A stretch of 64,000 bases of DNA from Gammaproteobacteria bacterium (GCA_021772915.1 JAJFLB010000056.1:83240-147239), one strand, 5' to 3'. Counted from the first letter of the stretch, positions 34,000 through 43,442 are shown. A program made the numbers and translations. The notes: generated by a model not told the origin, from the sequence alone.

Positions 34000-35126
34000 T
34001 CATCACCGTATTTGTAACCACTGCCGATGAGAGCGATCAGTGGCGGGCTGAATTGCTCGAGCACTCCTGGATGCAGACGCAACAACCCGGTGAGTTGGTT
34101 CGGCTGGTAGCCAGTTCATCCGCTACGCCGCTGCCGATGCACAGTCTGGCTCGAGTGGTACGTACCCGGCCTTACAGTCCACACCCGTATATTGATGACC
34201 GTTTTCCCGGTTACAATCAACCAGGTGCACTGCTGGAATGGCTGTTCCATGAACGGATCGATGCAACGTTGCTGTTACTGGACAGTGACTGCCTGATGCT
34301 GAAATCCGTGACGGAGGAGCTTGCACCGGGCGAAGCCATCGGCAACCCATGGCGCGAATGGCCGAAGGGCGAAGGACCATTCGGATTATCCGAGGACTAT
34401 CAAAATCTGCAGGCTTTTTGTGTCAATCGTGATTTAAAGCCATCCAAAATCAGGTTTCCCTTGCTCATCCATTCCCGGGACCTGAAGAAAATGGCGGCCC
34501 GCTGGCTGGAACTGACAGCACTGATCCGCTGTGAGGTTAACTACACGGCAGGCAAAGTCCCCGAGGCACACCAGGTGGCCTACACCATCGCGGCTTCTGA
34601 ATACCGGATTCCCCACAAGGTTCAAAAATTGGCCGTGATCCCCAGCGACCGAAAGATCGACCGGCCATTGTTAAGCTACCAACAAGCAGTGGAGTCCCCA
34701 AGAGGGGAAATTGTCTGGAGTTCAGAGACATACTCGCCGTGGTCGAAATGCAAGCCTGAAAAAGCAAAGGCCGGCGTCGGACGTCAATTCCTCGAGAGAC
34801 TCAACAAATACGTGTCCCTGGTCGATGCGGGCGAACAACTGCGATTTCACCGGCCGTTGCGCTGTCATGGCGTACGTGAAGCGCGCTTGCCTGGAAAGAT
34901 GTTGCTGGAAATACCCGACGCGGAGCGGCCCGTGACTCTCAATGCCTCGGCTGCCGCCATCTGGGATCTGTGCGACAACCAGCGTACACTTTCGGAGATC
35001 GCGGATGTGCTCGAGAAGCGATTCGATGTAGCACGTAGCATACTGTGTCGGGACATCGATTCGACAATGAAGCATTTACACACTGACGGCGCCGTCGTTT
35101 TGGAACCTGCCACCCATGACCACTGA
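33996..35126 (+). CDS. Hyp/Ser-glycosyltransferase-like GT-A domain fused to a C-terminal PqqD domain
   Basis: 376 residues from a GTG overlapping the previous stop (GTGA). Residues 1-270 have the hydroxyproline-arabinosyl/peptidyl-serine-galactosyltransferase layout: 'ITVFVTTADESDQWRAELLE', 'HSWMQTQQPGELVRLV', 'RFPGYNQPGALLEWL', 'DATLLLLDSDCLML' (D96-S-D98) and 'HQVAYTIAASEYRIPHKV'. Residues about 290-372 are a PqqD domain ('VTLNASAAAIWDLCDNQRTL', 'MKHLHTDGAVVLE'). This is the same pair of domains as at 28931 but in inverted order, which argues that the PqqD part acts as an independent substrate-recruiting unit. Confidence 0.75.
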   Translation: MIITVFVTTADESDQWRAELLEHSWMQTQQPGELVRLVASSSATPLPMHSLARVVRTRPYSPHPYIDDRFPGYNQPGALLEWLFHERIDATLLLLDSDCLMLKSVTEELAPGEAIGNPWREWPKGEGPFGLSEDYQNLQAFCVNRDLKPSKIRFPLLIHSRDLKKMAARWLELTALIRCEVNYTAGKVPEAHQVAYTIAASEYRIPHKVQKLAVIPSDRKIDRPLLSYQQAVESPRGEIVWSSETYSPWSKCKPEKAKAGVGRQFLERLNKYVSLVDAGEQLRFHRPLRCHGVREARLPGKMLLEIPDAERPVTLNASAAAIWDLCDNQRTLSEIADVLEKRFDVARSILCRDIDSTMKHLHTDGAVVLEPATHDH

Positions 35127-36033
35127 TCAAGCCAAGGCCAGCATTTTCGTTTCAATTGCCTCCTACCGGGATGAGTTTCTTCCTTTTACCATCAGGTCTG
35201 CCCTGGAACAGGCCGCCCATCCTGAACGTCTGACCTTTGGTATTTGCTGGCAGGCTGACGAGACAGAAAATCTCGATGAGTGGCTGGAAGACCCGCGTTT
35301 TCGCATACGACGCTACCCCTACCAGGCCAGCCTTGGCTATGGCTGGTCACGTACTGAGATCCAGAAGCTGTACGCCGACGAAAAGTACCATCTGTTGATC
35401 GATTCCCACACCTGGTTTGCCAAGGGCTGGGACGACAACCTCATTGGGCAACTGGAAAGCAAACCCGGCAAAAAGCCGTTGTTAACCACCAGTTCTCCAC
35501 CGTTCACTTTTGACGGTGCAGGTGAAGTTGTCATTCCATGGGCCGGTACAGACATGGATGGCGTCCCCCTGATGACCTGCGAGGTGATTCCACCGGTCGG
35601 TTGGATTGATATCCAGATGTCGCCGCAACGCAAATCCAGGAAGCACGAACTTACGGCACTGGTGTGTTGTAATTTCGTATTCACACATGGAAGCTGGATC
35701 CGCGAGGTTCCGGAAGATCCCGCCATGATCAACGCCGGCCACGAGGCCGCACTATCGGTCAGGACCTACACGCACGGCTATGACATCTACCTGCCTGACG
35801 AATTGCAGATCTGGCACCTGGATTACGACAATTACCCAGATGGCGAGCGCCACAAGGTGTGGGAGGCAAAGACGGACCGCTGGCAGGCTGAGCATACCGA
35901 TGGCATGATTCGTCGGCTGCACGCATTGTTCTACGGCAAAGAATCCCCGTCGATTCTGGGTCGGTATACCCTGGGTGAGGTACGCAGCCTGGATGAGTGG
36001 GCGGAACTTGCGGGTCTGAAGCTGGAAATCTAA
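35116..36033 (+). CDS. GT60-like polypeptide N-acetylglucosaminyltransferase
   Basis: 305 residues, ATG inside the end of the preceding gene (11-base overlap). 'ASIFVSIASYRDEFLPFTIR', 'HPERLTFGICWQAD', 'YHLLIDSHTWFAKGWDDNLI' with D-S-H, and 'CCNFVFTHGSWIREVPEDP' define the PF11397/GT60 family. The paralogue at 25947 shares all of these. GT60 members act on proteins; the best known glycosylates hydroxyproline in Skp1, directly after a 2OG-dependent prolyl hydroxylase. Here the dioxygenases and the GT60 gene are in one operon. Confidence 0.8.
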   Translation: MTTDQAKASIFVSIASYRDEFLPFTIRSALEQAAHPERLTFGICWQADETENLDEWLEDPRFRIRRYPYQASLGYGWSRTEIQKLYADEKYHLLIDSHTWFAKGWDDNLIGQLESKPGKKPLLTTSSPPFTFDGAGEVVIPWAGTDMDGVPLMTCEVIPPVGWIDIQMSPQRKSRKHELTALVCCNFVFTHGSWIREVPEDPAMINAGHEAALSVRTYTHGYDIYLPDELQIWHLDYDNYPDGERHKVWEAKTDRWQAEHTDGMIRRLHALFYGKESPSILGRYTLGEVRSLDEWAELAGLKLEI

Positions 36034-39000
36034 GTGCCGGAACGGCAACTTCAGCCCAGGGATAGACCCGAAACCCCGGTATGGTGTGAGGATGCGGAGA
36101 CCGCACCGCTGGATATCATCGTGTTCAGCAAAGACCGGGCTTGCCAACTCGACGCTTTACTCCGCAGTATGCGTGAGTTCTTTGACCTACCGCACCGACT
36201 GCACGTGCTTTACACAACCTCCAGCTCCGAATTTGAGCTGGGGTATGACTTGCTGCGCATATGGCACCGTGGTGTACGCTGGGTCGGCGATGGGGGTGTA
36301 TTTGGTCTGACCATGCAGAAACTGATGGCCGCCATTGACCGCGGTCCTGGCCGCTACCTCATGTTCCTGGTTGACGACATGATGTTTACACGGACTTTTA
36401 CCGCCGGGAAACTCATGGAATCCCTGAGTGATGACGACGATATTCTCGCGGTCTCCTTACGCATGGGTGAAGACATTACCTATTGCTACGTGCGTGATAT
36501 CCAGACCACCCCTCCTGACTTCAGCAAGGGTTATCGGTGGAGTTGGAAAGACGCCAGTACGGGGTACTGGAACTACCCCATGTCACAGGACGCACATATA
36601 TTTCGGACAAGCGATTTTGCCGAGCTTCTGCCCCGGTTACGTTTTGTCAACCCCAATACACTGGAGGCTACGCAGTCCGGTCATCCGTTTCCGCGCCCCG
36701 ACATGGTCTGCGAGGCGACTTCCTGTGTCATCAATATCGCAGCCAATCGGGTACAGTCCATCTATAAAAACCGCTGCGGAAACATCAGTGCAGAGTTTTT
36801 GAACGAATCTTTTCTGGCCGGTCTGGCCATTGATGTTGTGCCCTTTACCGGCAGGGTTTATAACTCCTGCCATATCGATGAAGACCTCGCTTTAATCGAT
36901 GATAAACGGGACCGGTCTCCGCATGGTTTTGAGAAGTTCGAGCGCAACGGCCGGCAGTACTTTCGTGTCGATCTGCGCAAAATACCCACCTTTGTGCTGA
37001 ATTGTGAAGACGACACTGAAAAACGCTGGTTAATGCAGGAGCAATTGACTGAGTTGGGGTTGAACTTTGAGTTCATACCCACGTTGAAGGTCAAGCCGGG
37101 CTGGGTCGGCGTCGCGCTCGCACACCTGAAGGCTCTGCGTCTTTCGCGTGCGGTCCCTCCTTTTCTTGTGCTGGAAGATGACTGTGTTTTCAATACACAC
37201 TTCCAGCCGGTAATCGAAATTCCAGCCGAGGCCGAAGCTGTTTACCTCGGTGTCTCCATCTTTGGGCTTGAAAAACCGGGCAAAATGAGCTGGGGCAAAC
37301 CCGACAAGGTCTTGTGGGAGCATTTCGATGAAGGCTATTTACGCGTCCACAACATGCTGGCCCGACATGCTCTGCTCTACCTTGACGAAGACTTTCAGTC
37401 AGCAGTAATTGGTTCACAAGTCGAGGCACTCACCAACCGCCAGCTGTCACACATGGGTGATATCGGGGTGGCAATGCTCCACCATTCACACACGGTGCTG
37501 GCTTTGGATCGTAACGTTTGCCGGCAAAGGAACCGAAATACCACCGACAAAGACCTTGCCGAAGCATTACCCGGTAACGAAATCCGGCCTGCTGGCAGCG
37601 AAGCGGTAAAACCTGCCCATTCCGTTCCACAAACTGGAAACAAGAGCAGGTTACCCAGAGGGCGCCACCTGGTGTCGCACAAGTACCGATTCATCTATTT
37701 TTCAATTGCCAAGAATGCCAGTAGTACTCTGCGAACAGAACTAGGCAAACCTCATTATCAGTGCGAGGACATCCGCTTCACCCAACAGGATGAAGCGATT
37801 GTGAAAGAATATTTCAAATTCACTTTTCTGCGTGATCCTGTATCCCGGTTTGTATCCGCCTACCAGGAAGTTTCTCTTCGGGGTGAAATGGATGATTCCG
37901 GTGTGCAGAAAAAACCATTTATGGAACTCGAAGACAACTCTGAAAGATTCGAAGCTTTTTTAACACAGGTCGAAGCAGAAAAGTGGGACACGCATGTGCG
38001 TACTCAAAGCGACGCAATCGGCCATTTCCACATGGATTTCTATGGCCGGATTGAGTCCCTGGAAAATGATTTGCAGCTGTTGTTTGACACATTGGGGCTT
38101 CCTGATTGCCCCCCATTACCCATGCGCCGCTCACGTGCCGGTCGCAAGAGTGATTACGACTACGACCGCTTTAATATCGACCACAATCAATTACCACAGG
38201 AGCAAATTGACCGGATTCGCGAACTGTACAAGGACGATGTCGCACTGATGCAAGCTTTCTGTCCCGAAGCGACGGGCCCAAACGGTGATTCGATTGCCAG
38301 AATATCCAGCCGGGTCAGGGCCCTAAAAATTGAAGAACAGGGTAAATTACCACCGATCGAGTTGTTCAAACGCGTCAACACGGAACACGAGCAATGCATG
38401 GTCTATGTTTTAGGTGACCGGGGTTTTTACGCCGAAGTCACCACGGTTGCACGTGCCATGATTTACGCCTGGGTACATGGTTATCAGTTATTGTTAGCCT
38501 CCAACGCCTCTTCCTGGGCGCATGAGAAAGGCTGGGCCGACTATTTCGAACCCTTTTGCCCGGAACCAGACGAGGTTGACGCCAAAAGGATCGTAGAAAG
38601 TATCGAGTTCCGGCACGACGGAGACAAAACAGACTTCAATCGTCTGCGGGGTTTCATGCCTGAAGTACTGTCATTCGGCCAAACTCACCTGCGAGGTTTC
38701 CAGGAAATTCTGGCGTTTTTTACGACCATGATCTTTCGGCCCACACCTGACTGCCAGGTCATGATTGATGAATTGACAGCCTCACTTAATCTTCCCGATG
38801 AGTATGACGCCATTCACGTGCGCCGGGGTGACAAGGTGGGCGATGAAGACGTCTACTATCCTGTCGAGGAATACCTGGACGGCCTGGGGCCGCTGAGCGC
38901 TGGCCGTACAGTGTTTGTTATGAGTGATGCCTGGGAGGCCGTGCAGCAAGTGCGTGACCATCTCGATGAGTTGGGCACCTCAGTCCGCGTTGTAACATTG

Positions 39001-42000
39001 GTCCAGCCTGATCGCACCGGCTTCGACGTCTGGAAACTCCGTCGTGGCGAGCCCTTCATTGGAGAAGGAAAGCAACAGTCGGATAAACAGCTCGAAAAAT
39101 ACTATGTCCGCGACAACACCCGCATGCTGATCGCTGAAACCCTGATTGCTGCAGGTGCAAAACGATTCGTTTCCACCTGGCTGTCCAACGTAGGGCGTAC
39201 CGTGTGGTTCCTGCACCCACAAAGGCAAAACTGCAAGCTGCTGCAGAGTACCGGCAGTACGGACTCGGATCAAGCCCAATCCTCATCTGCTACCACCACT
39301 CACCATTGGGCCAGCTTGCGCGACCAGAGAAGCCTTCAGAGACGTCGTAAACAGTACTCCAACACAAACCGCGGATTTCGGCACGCAGTCGTGTACCAAC
39401 TGTCCGGACAGGACCTGTTTGAAGAACTTTCAGGCCTGGCGCGGGCCATGATTTATGCCTGGTCCCATCAGCGGCAGCTGCGACTGGAGGACGATAGCCT
39501 GGTCAGGAACGGCGGTAGTCACTGGCACGAACTGTTCCAGGCCCTGGTGCCTGAATGTGGGGGTTTCAAAACAACGAGGATTAAGGAACGGTTTTCGATC
39601 ACAGATAAAGATGGGTTCGGCAAACTCTCCGGTTTTCAACCAGAACGTCTGAGTTTTGGATCGACCGCACTTCAAGGATTCCGGGAGATTCTGGCCTTTT
39701 TCATGCAAATGCTCTTCTGGCCCACATCAGCCAGTCAGGGCCGCATAGACCTATTGCTGCAAGAATTACCCTTATCCGATAACTATGACGCTCTGTACTT
39801 TGGGCCCGGCGAAGCAACTGACAATATCAGCGTGGTAAGCCAATCTTTGCAACGTCTGCAACCAATACCGGAAGACCGTTCAGTGTGCGTGATCACCGGC
39901 AATGATGAAGTATTTTCCGAGGTTGGCAGAGGTCTGGCTGCAGGTGGTTACAAGACCCGTTCCAGCATCCTGCGGCAAGCAAAAAATGAAGATCAGCTCG
40001 CGCAGGAAACCCGGTCCCTCGCCGAACTCACACTTGCCCTGCGTGCCCGGTGTTTCGTGGCATTGGCGGACTCACGTTTTGGCCAGGCGGCCTGGTTGCT
40101 GCACCCAAGAAAAGCCGGCTGCCACCTGCTGGACAGGATAGGGAGTACCAAGCCCGCAGAAAACGGTGCCATGGTTTGCGCGGAACTGCAATTGCGTGAT
40201 GGCCGCTTGTTCGAGCTGGATCTCCCGGCCAATTCCCAACATCTCGCACGACTGCGAGACCTCTCCAGCTACGCCACGCAAACTGCCAGTATGGTGCAAC
40301 TACCGCTTAATGGTGGGCATTCAGCACTGGCCTTCTCCACCAGTGACCTGGTCCATCTGAAGTTAGAGCCCGTTTCGTCCCATGCTCCAGATCTGCTGAA
40401 TCTGACCACCCCCCACCCACAGCCCGTGTCCAAACACAATGGGCCGGTATTCATGAACACCGATGAGGGACATCTGGGTGGCTACGTACGTGCCGCTCAC
40501 CCGGTCTCGGTGCAGAGAGGGTGGCACAACGGAGACCCGAAGTGCTGGAACCCCAAACTCTGGGACTGGGCCTGCAAAGCTCTCAAGGTTCGCTCGGTGA
40601 TGGATGTTGGCTGTGGTGAGGGTCACTCCGCTAAGTACTTTCAAGATCTGGGGTGCCGGGTGCTGGCCATCGATGGCAGCGTCCAGGCGCAACGAGACAG
40701 CGTGATTCCTGACCGGCACGTGCGGCATGATTTCATCAATGGGCCCTACATCCCGGCCAGAACCTTCGACATGGTGTGGTGCTGCGAATTCGTCGAGCAC
40801 GTGGAAGAAAAATACTCACATCATTATCTCACCACGTTTTCACTTGCCCGGAAATACATTTTTTTGACCTATGCAGTACCCGGGCAACCTGGCTGGCATC
40901 ACGTAAATTGCAAACCCGAGGGCTATTGGGTGAGTAAACTCGAAAGACTGGGGTTTGAGCTAGACAATGATCTCACCAGCCAGGCCCGGGAGATCGCTGA
41001 ACCTGGCCATTTCAAGCCGCGGGGACTGGTCTTTGTACGTGTGGATGGAACTCGTCTTGCATTACCCGAAACTGCGGCTGGTGAAGCATCGACAGTTGGT
41101 CCCGCACGGGGCCTGATCGCAGCATCGCGACAGGCCTTGCCAGTGAAAAACATGCTGATCACGACCATACATGATCGTCGTTTTTTTCTGTTCCTGGACA
41201 TTTTTGTACACCCGGACCGGGAAAAAATTGTTGCGGTTATGCCCTGGTATAACGAGGACTGGGACCCGCGATCGGAGGGCATAGACTTTAGCAAAGTGGA
41301 GTTGCTCTACCGCGGTAAACGAATCAGGGGCACGTATATTCCTCACCGACTTGATTCATGGGAACCTTGTGCGTTGCTGGACTTTGAAGACCCGCTGTTG
41401 GCGAAGTGGCTCAAAAAACGTAAATCCGTCAGCATTCAGATCAAAGCCGGACCACATTCCAGGAAATTCAAGCTCTCGACCCAACCACAGCCCGCCTACA
41501 ACGTACTGATGAGTCTGGTAATCAAGAATGAAAACCGCTGGGTGCGTCACTTCCTGGAGTACTACCTGGAATGCCTGCAAGTCGATCACGTGCTGGTCTA
41601 CGATAACTTCACCAAGGACCGTGACGCATTGCTCGAGATACTGAATCCCTACCGCAAGACCGGCAAGGTCACTTACATCCCCTGGAGTTATCGCTGGCGC
41701 AACATGGGTAGCCCAAAGAAGATGATCGCCCAACCGCAGCAGGAGGCCCATTCCCTGAATCGTTTTGCGAATTCACGCTGGATCGGCTTTCTTGACGTGG
41801 ATGAATTCCTGCGTCTGCCCGGCACAACCCTGCCGCGGTTCCTGGGGTCTTACCAGGGCGCCAATGTGGATGGCTTGTCATTCGGATTACGCTGGTTCCA
41901 CTACCAGGGGGCGTTGGAATTTAATGAAATCATTGATGTCCCGCTTACCTTCCGTCGCTCACGTCGCTCCAGGCTGGGCAGGAAACGGCAAAAATTCCTG

Positions 42001-42900
42001 GTTTCACCACATCAGGTTCGTTTCCTGCGTCTGCATACATTGGAAGAGGGTGGACGTGAACTGCAAATCGATGACACGGACATCTATTTCCACCACTACT
42101 GCCAACGCGATTACCGCTTCAAACAGGAAGAAACAGAGCAGTACCAGTACGACGACTACATGATGCAGTTCGCCGATCGCCTAACGCTGGACGGTACAGG
42201 CGATGCGCGCCCGGAAAAACCCTCCAGCCCTGAAGCGTGGATCGGCCATATTAGCCGTGCTATCGCCGAAGCGGAGTGTGGCCGCTCGAAACTCAACCGT
42301 GAAGGGCTGGCAGTGAAAGGCTACTGCGGGGTTCAGACCCGGCATTTTTACAACAATATCTGTAACTTCAATGGCTGTCGCTACCTGGAAATCGGGTCAT
42401 TGCATGGCGCCAGCACCGTGGCCGTCATGGCCGGCAACCAACTGGATCTAACTTGCATCGATAACTTTTCCCAGTTCCACGGCAGTCAACAGGAATTCGA
42501 GGCCAATATTCAACCGTTCAGGGGCGATAATCATCTCAGCCTGCTTACCGAGGATTGCTTCGCTATGGACACGGCCGGAATGGGTCCATTCGATGTCTAC
42601 CTGTACGACGGCGCCCATAGCTACGAAAGCCAGTACAATGCCATCAAGCACTATTTCAACACATTGGCGCCACTGGCAGTCGTCATTGTTGATGACTGGA
42701 ATTGGTGGCGGGTACAGAAGGGTACTCAGGAAGCGCTGGACGAATTCAACATCCCGGTTCTTTATCGCAAGGAAATACTACTTCCGGAGGTCAATGACGA
42801 GAAAAATGACAGCTTCGAACCAGGCCAGGAGAGTTGGTGGAATGGCATTTGCATCATGTTGATTGGCCGGAACGAACCGACTGAGTCCCGGGCGGATTAA
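36034..42900 (+). CDS. Giant multidomain glycan-modifying enzyme (GTs, sulfotransferase, two methyltransferases)
   Basis: 2288 residues; GTG follows the previous TAA directly. Domains by residue: about 20-290 GT2-like (LVDDM, D114-D115); 305-500 GT25-like ('FVLNCEDDTEKRWLMQ', LEDD 380-383); 540-765 sulfotransferase ('IAKNASSTL' K560; 'FLRDPVSRFVSAY' R600); 785-1075 GT23-like (H928-V-R-R-G-D-K934); 1110-1370 second GT23-like copy whose motif has become 'YFGPGEA' (Y1255 replaces His), hence probably inactive; 1380-1450 the shared beta-rich module ('MVQLPLNGGHSALAF'); 1480-1700 class I methyltransferase ('VMDVGCGEGHSAKYF'); 1715-2060 GT92-like (D1921-V-D-E-F); 2075-2288 methyltransferase (E-I-G-S 2119-2122, 'VIVDDWNWW'). 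The last operon gene; probably adds, caps, methylates and sulfates glycans on one scaffold. Confidence 0.85.
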   Translation: MPERQLQPRDRPETPVWCEDAETAPLDIIVFSKDRACQLDALLRSMREFFDLPHRLHVLYTTSSSEFELGYDLLRIWHRGVRWVGDGGVFGLTMQKLMAAIDRGPGRYLMFLVDDMMFTRTFTAGKLMESLSDDDDILAVSLRMGEDITYCYVRDIQTTPPDFSKGYRWSWKDASTGYWNYPMSQDAHIFRTSDFAELLPRLRFVNPNTLEATQSGHPFPRPDMVCEATSCVINIAANRVQSIYKNRCGNISAEFLNESFLAGLAIDVVPFTGRVYNSCHIDEDLALIDDKRDRSPHGFEKFERNGRQYFRVDLRKIPTFVLNCEDDTEKRWLMQEQLTELGLNFEFIPTLKVKPGWVGVALAHLKALRLSRAVPPFLVLEDDCVFNTHFQPVIEIPAEAEAVYLGVSIFGLEKPGKMSWGKPDKVLWEHFDEGYLRVHNMLARHALLYLDEDFQSAVIGSQVEALTNRQLSHMGDIGVAMLHHSHTVLALDRNVCRQRNRNTTDKDLAEALPGNEIRPAGSEAVKPAHSVPQTGNKSRLPRGRHLVSHKYRFIYFSIAKNASSTLRTELGKPHYQCEDIRFTQQDEAIVKEYFKFTFLRDPVSRFVSAYQEVSLRGEMDDSGVQKKPFMELEDNSERFEAFLTQVEAEKWDTHVRTQSDAIGHFHMDFYGRIESLENDLQLLFDTLGLPDCPPLPMRRSRAGRKSDYDYDRFNIDHNQLPQEQIDRIRELYKDDVALMQAFCPEATGPNGDSIARISSRVRALKIEEQGKLPPIELFKRVNTEHEQCMVYVLGDRGFYAEVTTVARAMIYAWVHGYQLLLASNASSWAHEKGWADYFEPFCPEPDEVDAKRIVESIEFRHDGDKTDFNRLRGFMPEVLSFGQTHLRGFQEILAFFTTMIFRPTPDCQVMIDELTASLNLPDEYDAIHVRRGDKVGDEDVYYPVEEYLDGLGPLSAGRTVFVMSDAWEAVQQVRDHLDELGTSVRVVTLVQPDRTGFDVWKLRRGEPFIGEGKQQSDKQLEKYYVRDNTRMLIAETLIAAGAKRFVSTWLSNVGRTVWFLHPQRQNCKLLQSTGSTDSDQAQSSSATTTHHWASLRDQRSLQRRRKQYSNTNRGFRHAVVYQLSGQDLFEELSGLARAMIYAWSHQRQLRLEDDSLVRNGGSHWHELFQALVPECGGFKTTRIKERFSITDKDGFGKLSGFQPERLSFGSTALQGFREILAFFMQMLFWPTSASQGRIDLLLQELPLSDNYDALYFGPGEATDNISVVSQSLQRLQPIPEDRSVCVITGNDEVFSEVGRGLAAGGYKTRSSILRQAKNEDQLAQETRSLAELTLALRARCFVALADSRFGQAAWLLHPRKAGCHLLDRIGSTKPAENGAMVCAELQLRDGRLFELDLPANSQHLARLRDLSSYATQTASMVQLPLNGGHSALAFSTSDLVHLKLEPVSSHAPDLLNLTTPHPQPVSKHNGPVFMNTDEGHLGGYVRAAHPVSVQRGWHNGDPKCWNPKLWDWACKALKVRSVMDVGCGEGHSAKYFQDLGCRVLAIDGSVQAQRDSVIPDRHVRHDFINGPYIPARTFDMVWCCEFVEHVEEKYSHHYLTTFSLARKYIFLTYAVPGQPGWHHVNCKPEGYWVSKLERLGFELDNDLTSQAREIAEPGHFKPRGLVFVRVDGTRLALPETAAGEASTVGPARGLIAASRQALPVKNMLITTIHDRRFFLFLDIFVHPDREKIVAVMPWYNEDWDPRSEGIDFSKVELLYRGKRIRGTYIPHRLDSWEPCALLDFEDPLLAKWLKKRKSVSIQIKAGPHSRKFKLSTQPQPAYNVLMSLVIKNENRWVRHFLEYYLECLQVDHVLVYDNFTKDRDALLEILNPYRKTGKVTYIPWSYRWRNMGSPKKMIAQPQQEAHSLNRFANSRWIGFLDVDEFLRLPGTTLPRFLGSYQGANVDGLSFGLRWFHYQGALEFNEIIDVPLTFRRSRRSRLGRKRQKFLVSPHQVRFLRLHTLEEGGRELQIDDTDIYFHHYCQRDYRFKQEETEQYQYDDYMMQFADRLTLDGTGDARPEKPSSPEAWIGHISRAIAEAECGRSKLNREGLAVKGYCGVQTRHFYNNICNFNGCRYLEIGSLHGASTVAVMAGNQLDLTCIDNFSQFHGSQQEFEANIQPFRGDNHLSLLTEDCFAMDTAGMGPFDVYLYDGAHSYESQYNAIKHYFNTLAPLAVVIVDDWNWWRVQKGTQEALDEFNIPVLYRKEILLPEVNDEKNDSFEPGQESWWNGICIMLIGRNEPTESRAD

Positions 42901-42904
42901 TCCT

Positions 42905-43429
42905 TCAGACCGGGCCCCGATCCTCACCCACAACGTTCCTCAAACGCTTCTTAAATTTTCTCGCCAGCCATTTTACCGGATTGTGTTCAGCCTGGCGCGA
43001 CATATTTAGAACCCGGATCTGAAGGGACTTGATGAGTTGCAGGTACTCGTGTTCACGATCTAATTCCAGTGCGTCATCCAACATTTTCTGGGCCCTGGAT
43101 GGTTGCAGGTCGGCCAACAGCATATTAACGGTAAGCAACCTGGCCATCACCGACTCGGGCGCAATTTCGACCGAGCGCAGGGCGGTCTCCACCGCCTGCG
43201 CGCTGTGTTGCATATCGGCTAGCACATTGGCACGAACGCGGTAATAGTTAACGTTTGACGGGTCTAGCTCAAGACAGGCATCGATCCATTCAATGGCTTC
43301 CTGAAATCCCCCGCTCCGCCAGCAATGCAGTGCTAGACGTGCACGTGTTTGGGCCGCACGCGGGTTTTGCCTGGCTTCGGACCGCAATCGTGCTTCCTCA
43401 TCAGGGGTGAGTAATTGACGGTGTGGCAT
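42905..43429 (-). CDS. Small TPR-type repeat protein
   Basis: About 174 residues from the ATG at 43429; the longer frame to 43486 runs into the upstream gene. Two or three TPR-like helix pairs are visible ('AARLALHCWRSGGFQEAIEW' type pattern, 'CLELDPSNVNYYRVRANVL', 'SVEIAPESVMARLLTVNML'), with a basic C-terminal tail ('WLARKFKKRLRNV'). No signal peptide. It is 13 bp downstream of the SGNH lipoprotein gene on the same strand and converges with the giant gene with a 4-bp gap. Probably a protein-protein adaptor; partner unknown. Confidence 0.65.
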   Translation of the reverse strand: MPHRQLLTPDEEARLRSEARQNPRAAQTRARLALHCWRSGGFQEAIEWIDACLELDPSNVNYYRVRANVLADMQHSAQAVETALRSVEIAPESVMARLLTVNMLLADLQPSRAQKMLDDALELDREHEYLQLIKSLQIRVLNMSRQAEHNPVKWLARKFKKRLRNVVGEDRGPV

Positions 43430-43442
43430 TGCGGAAAAAACC

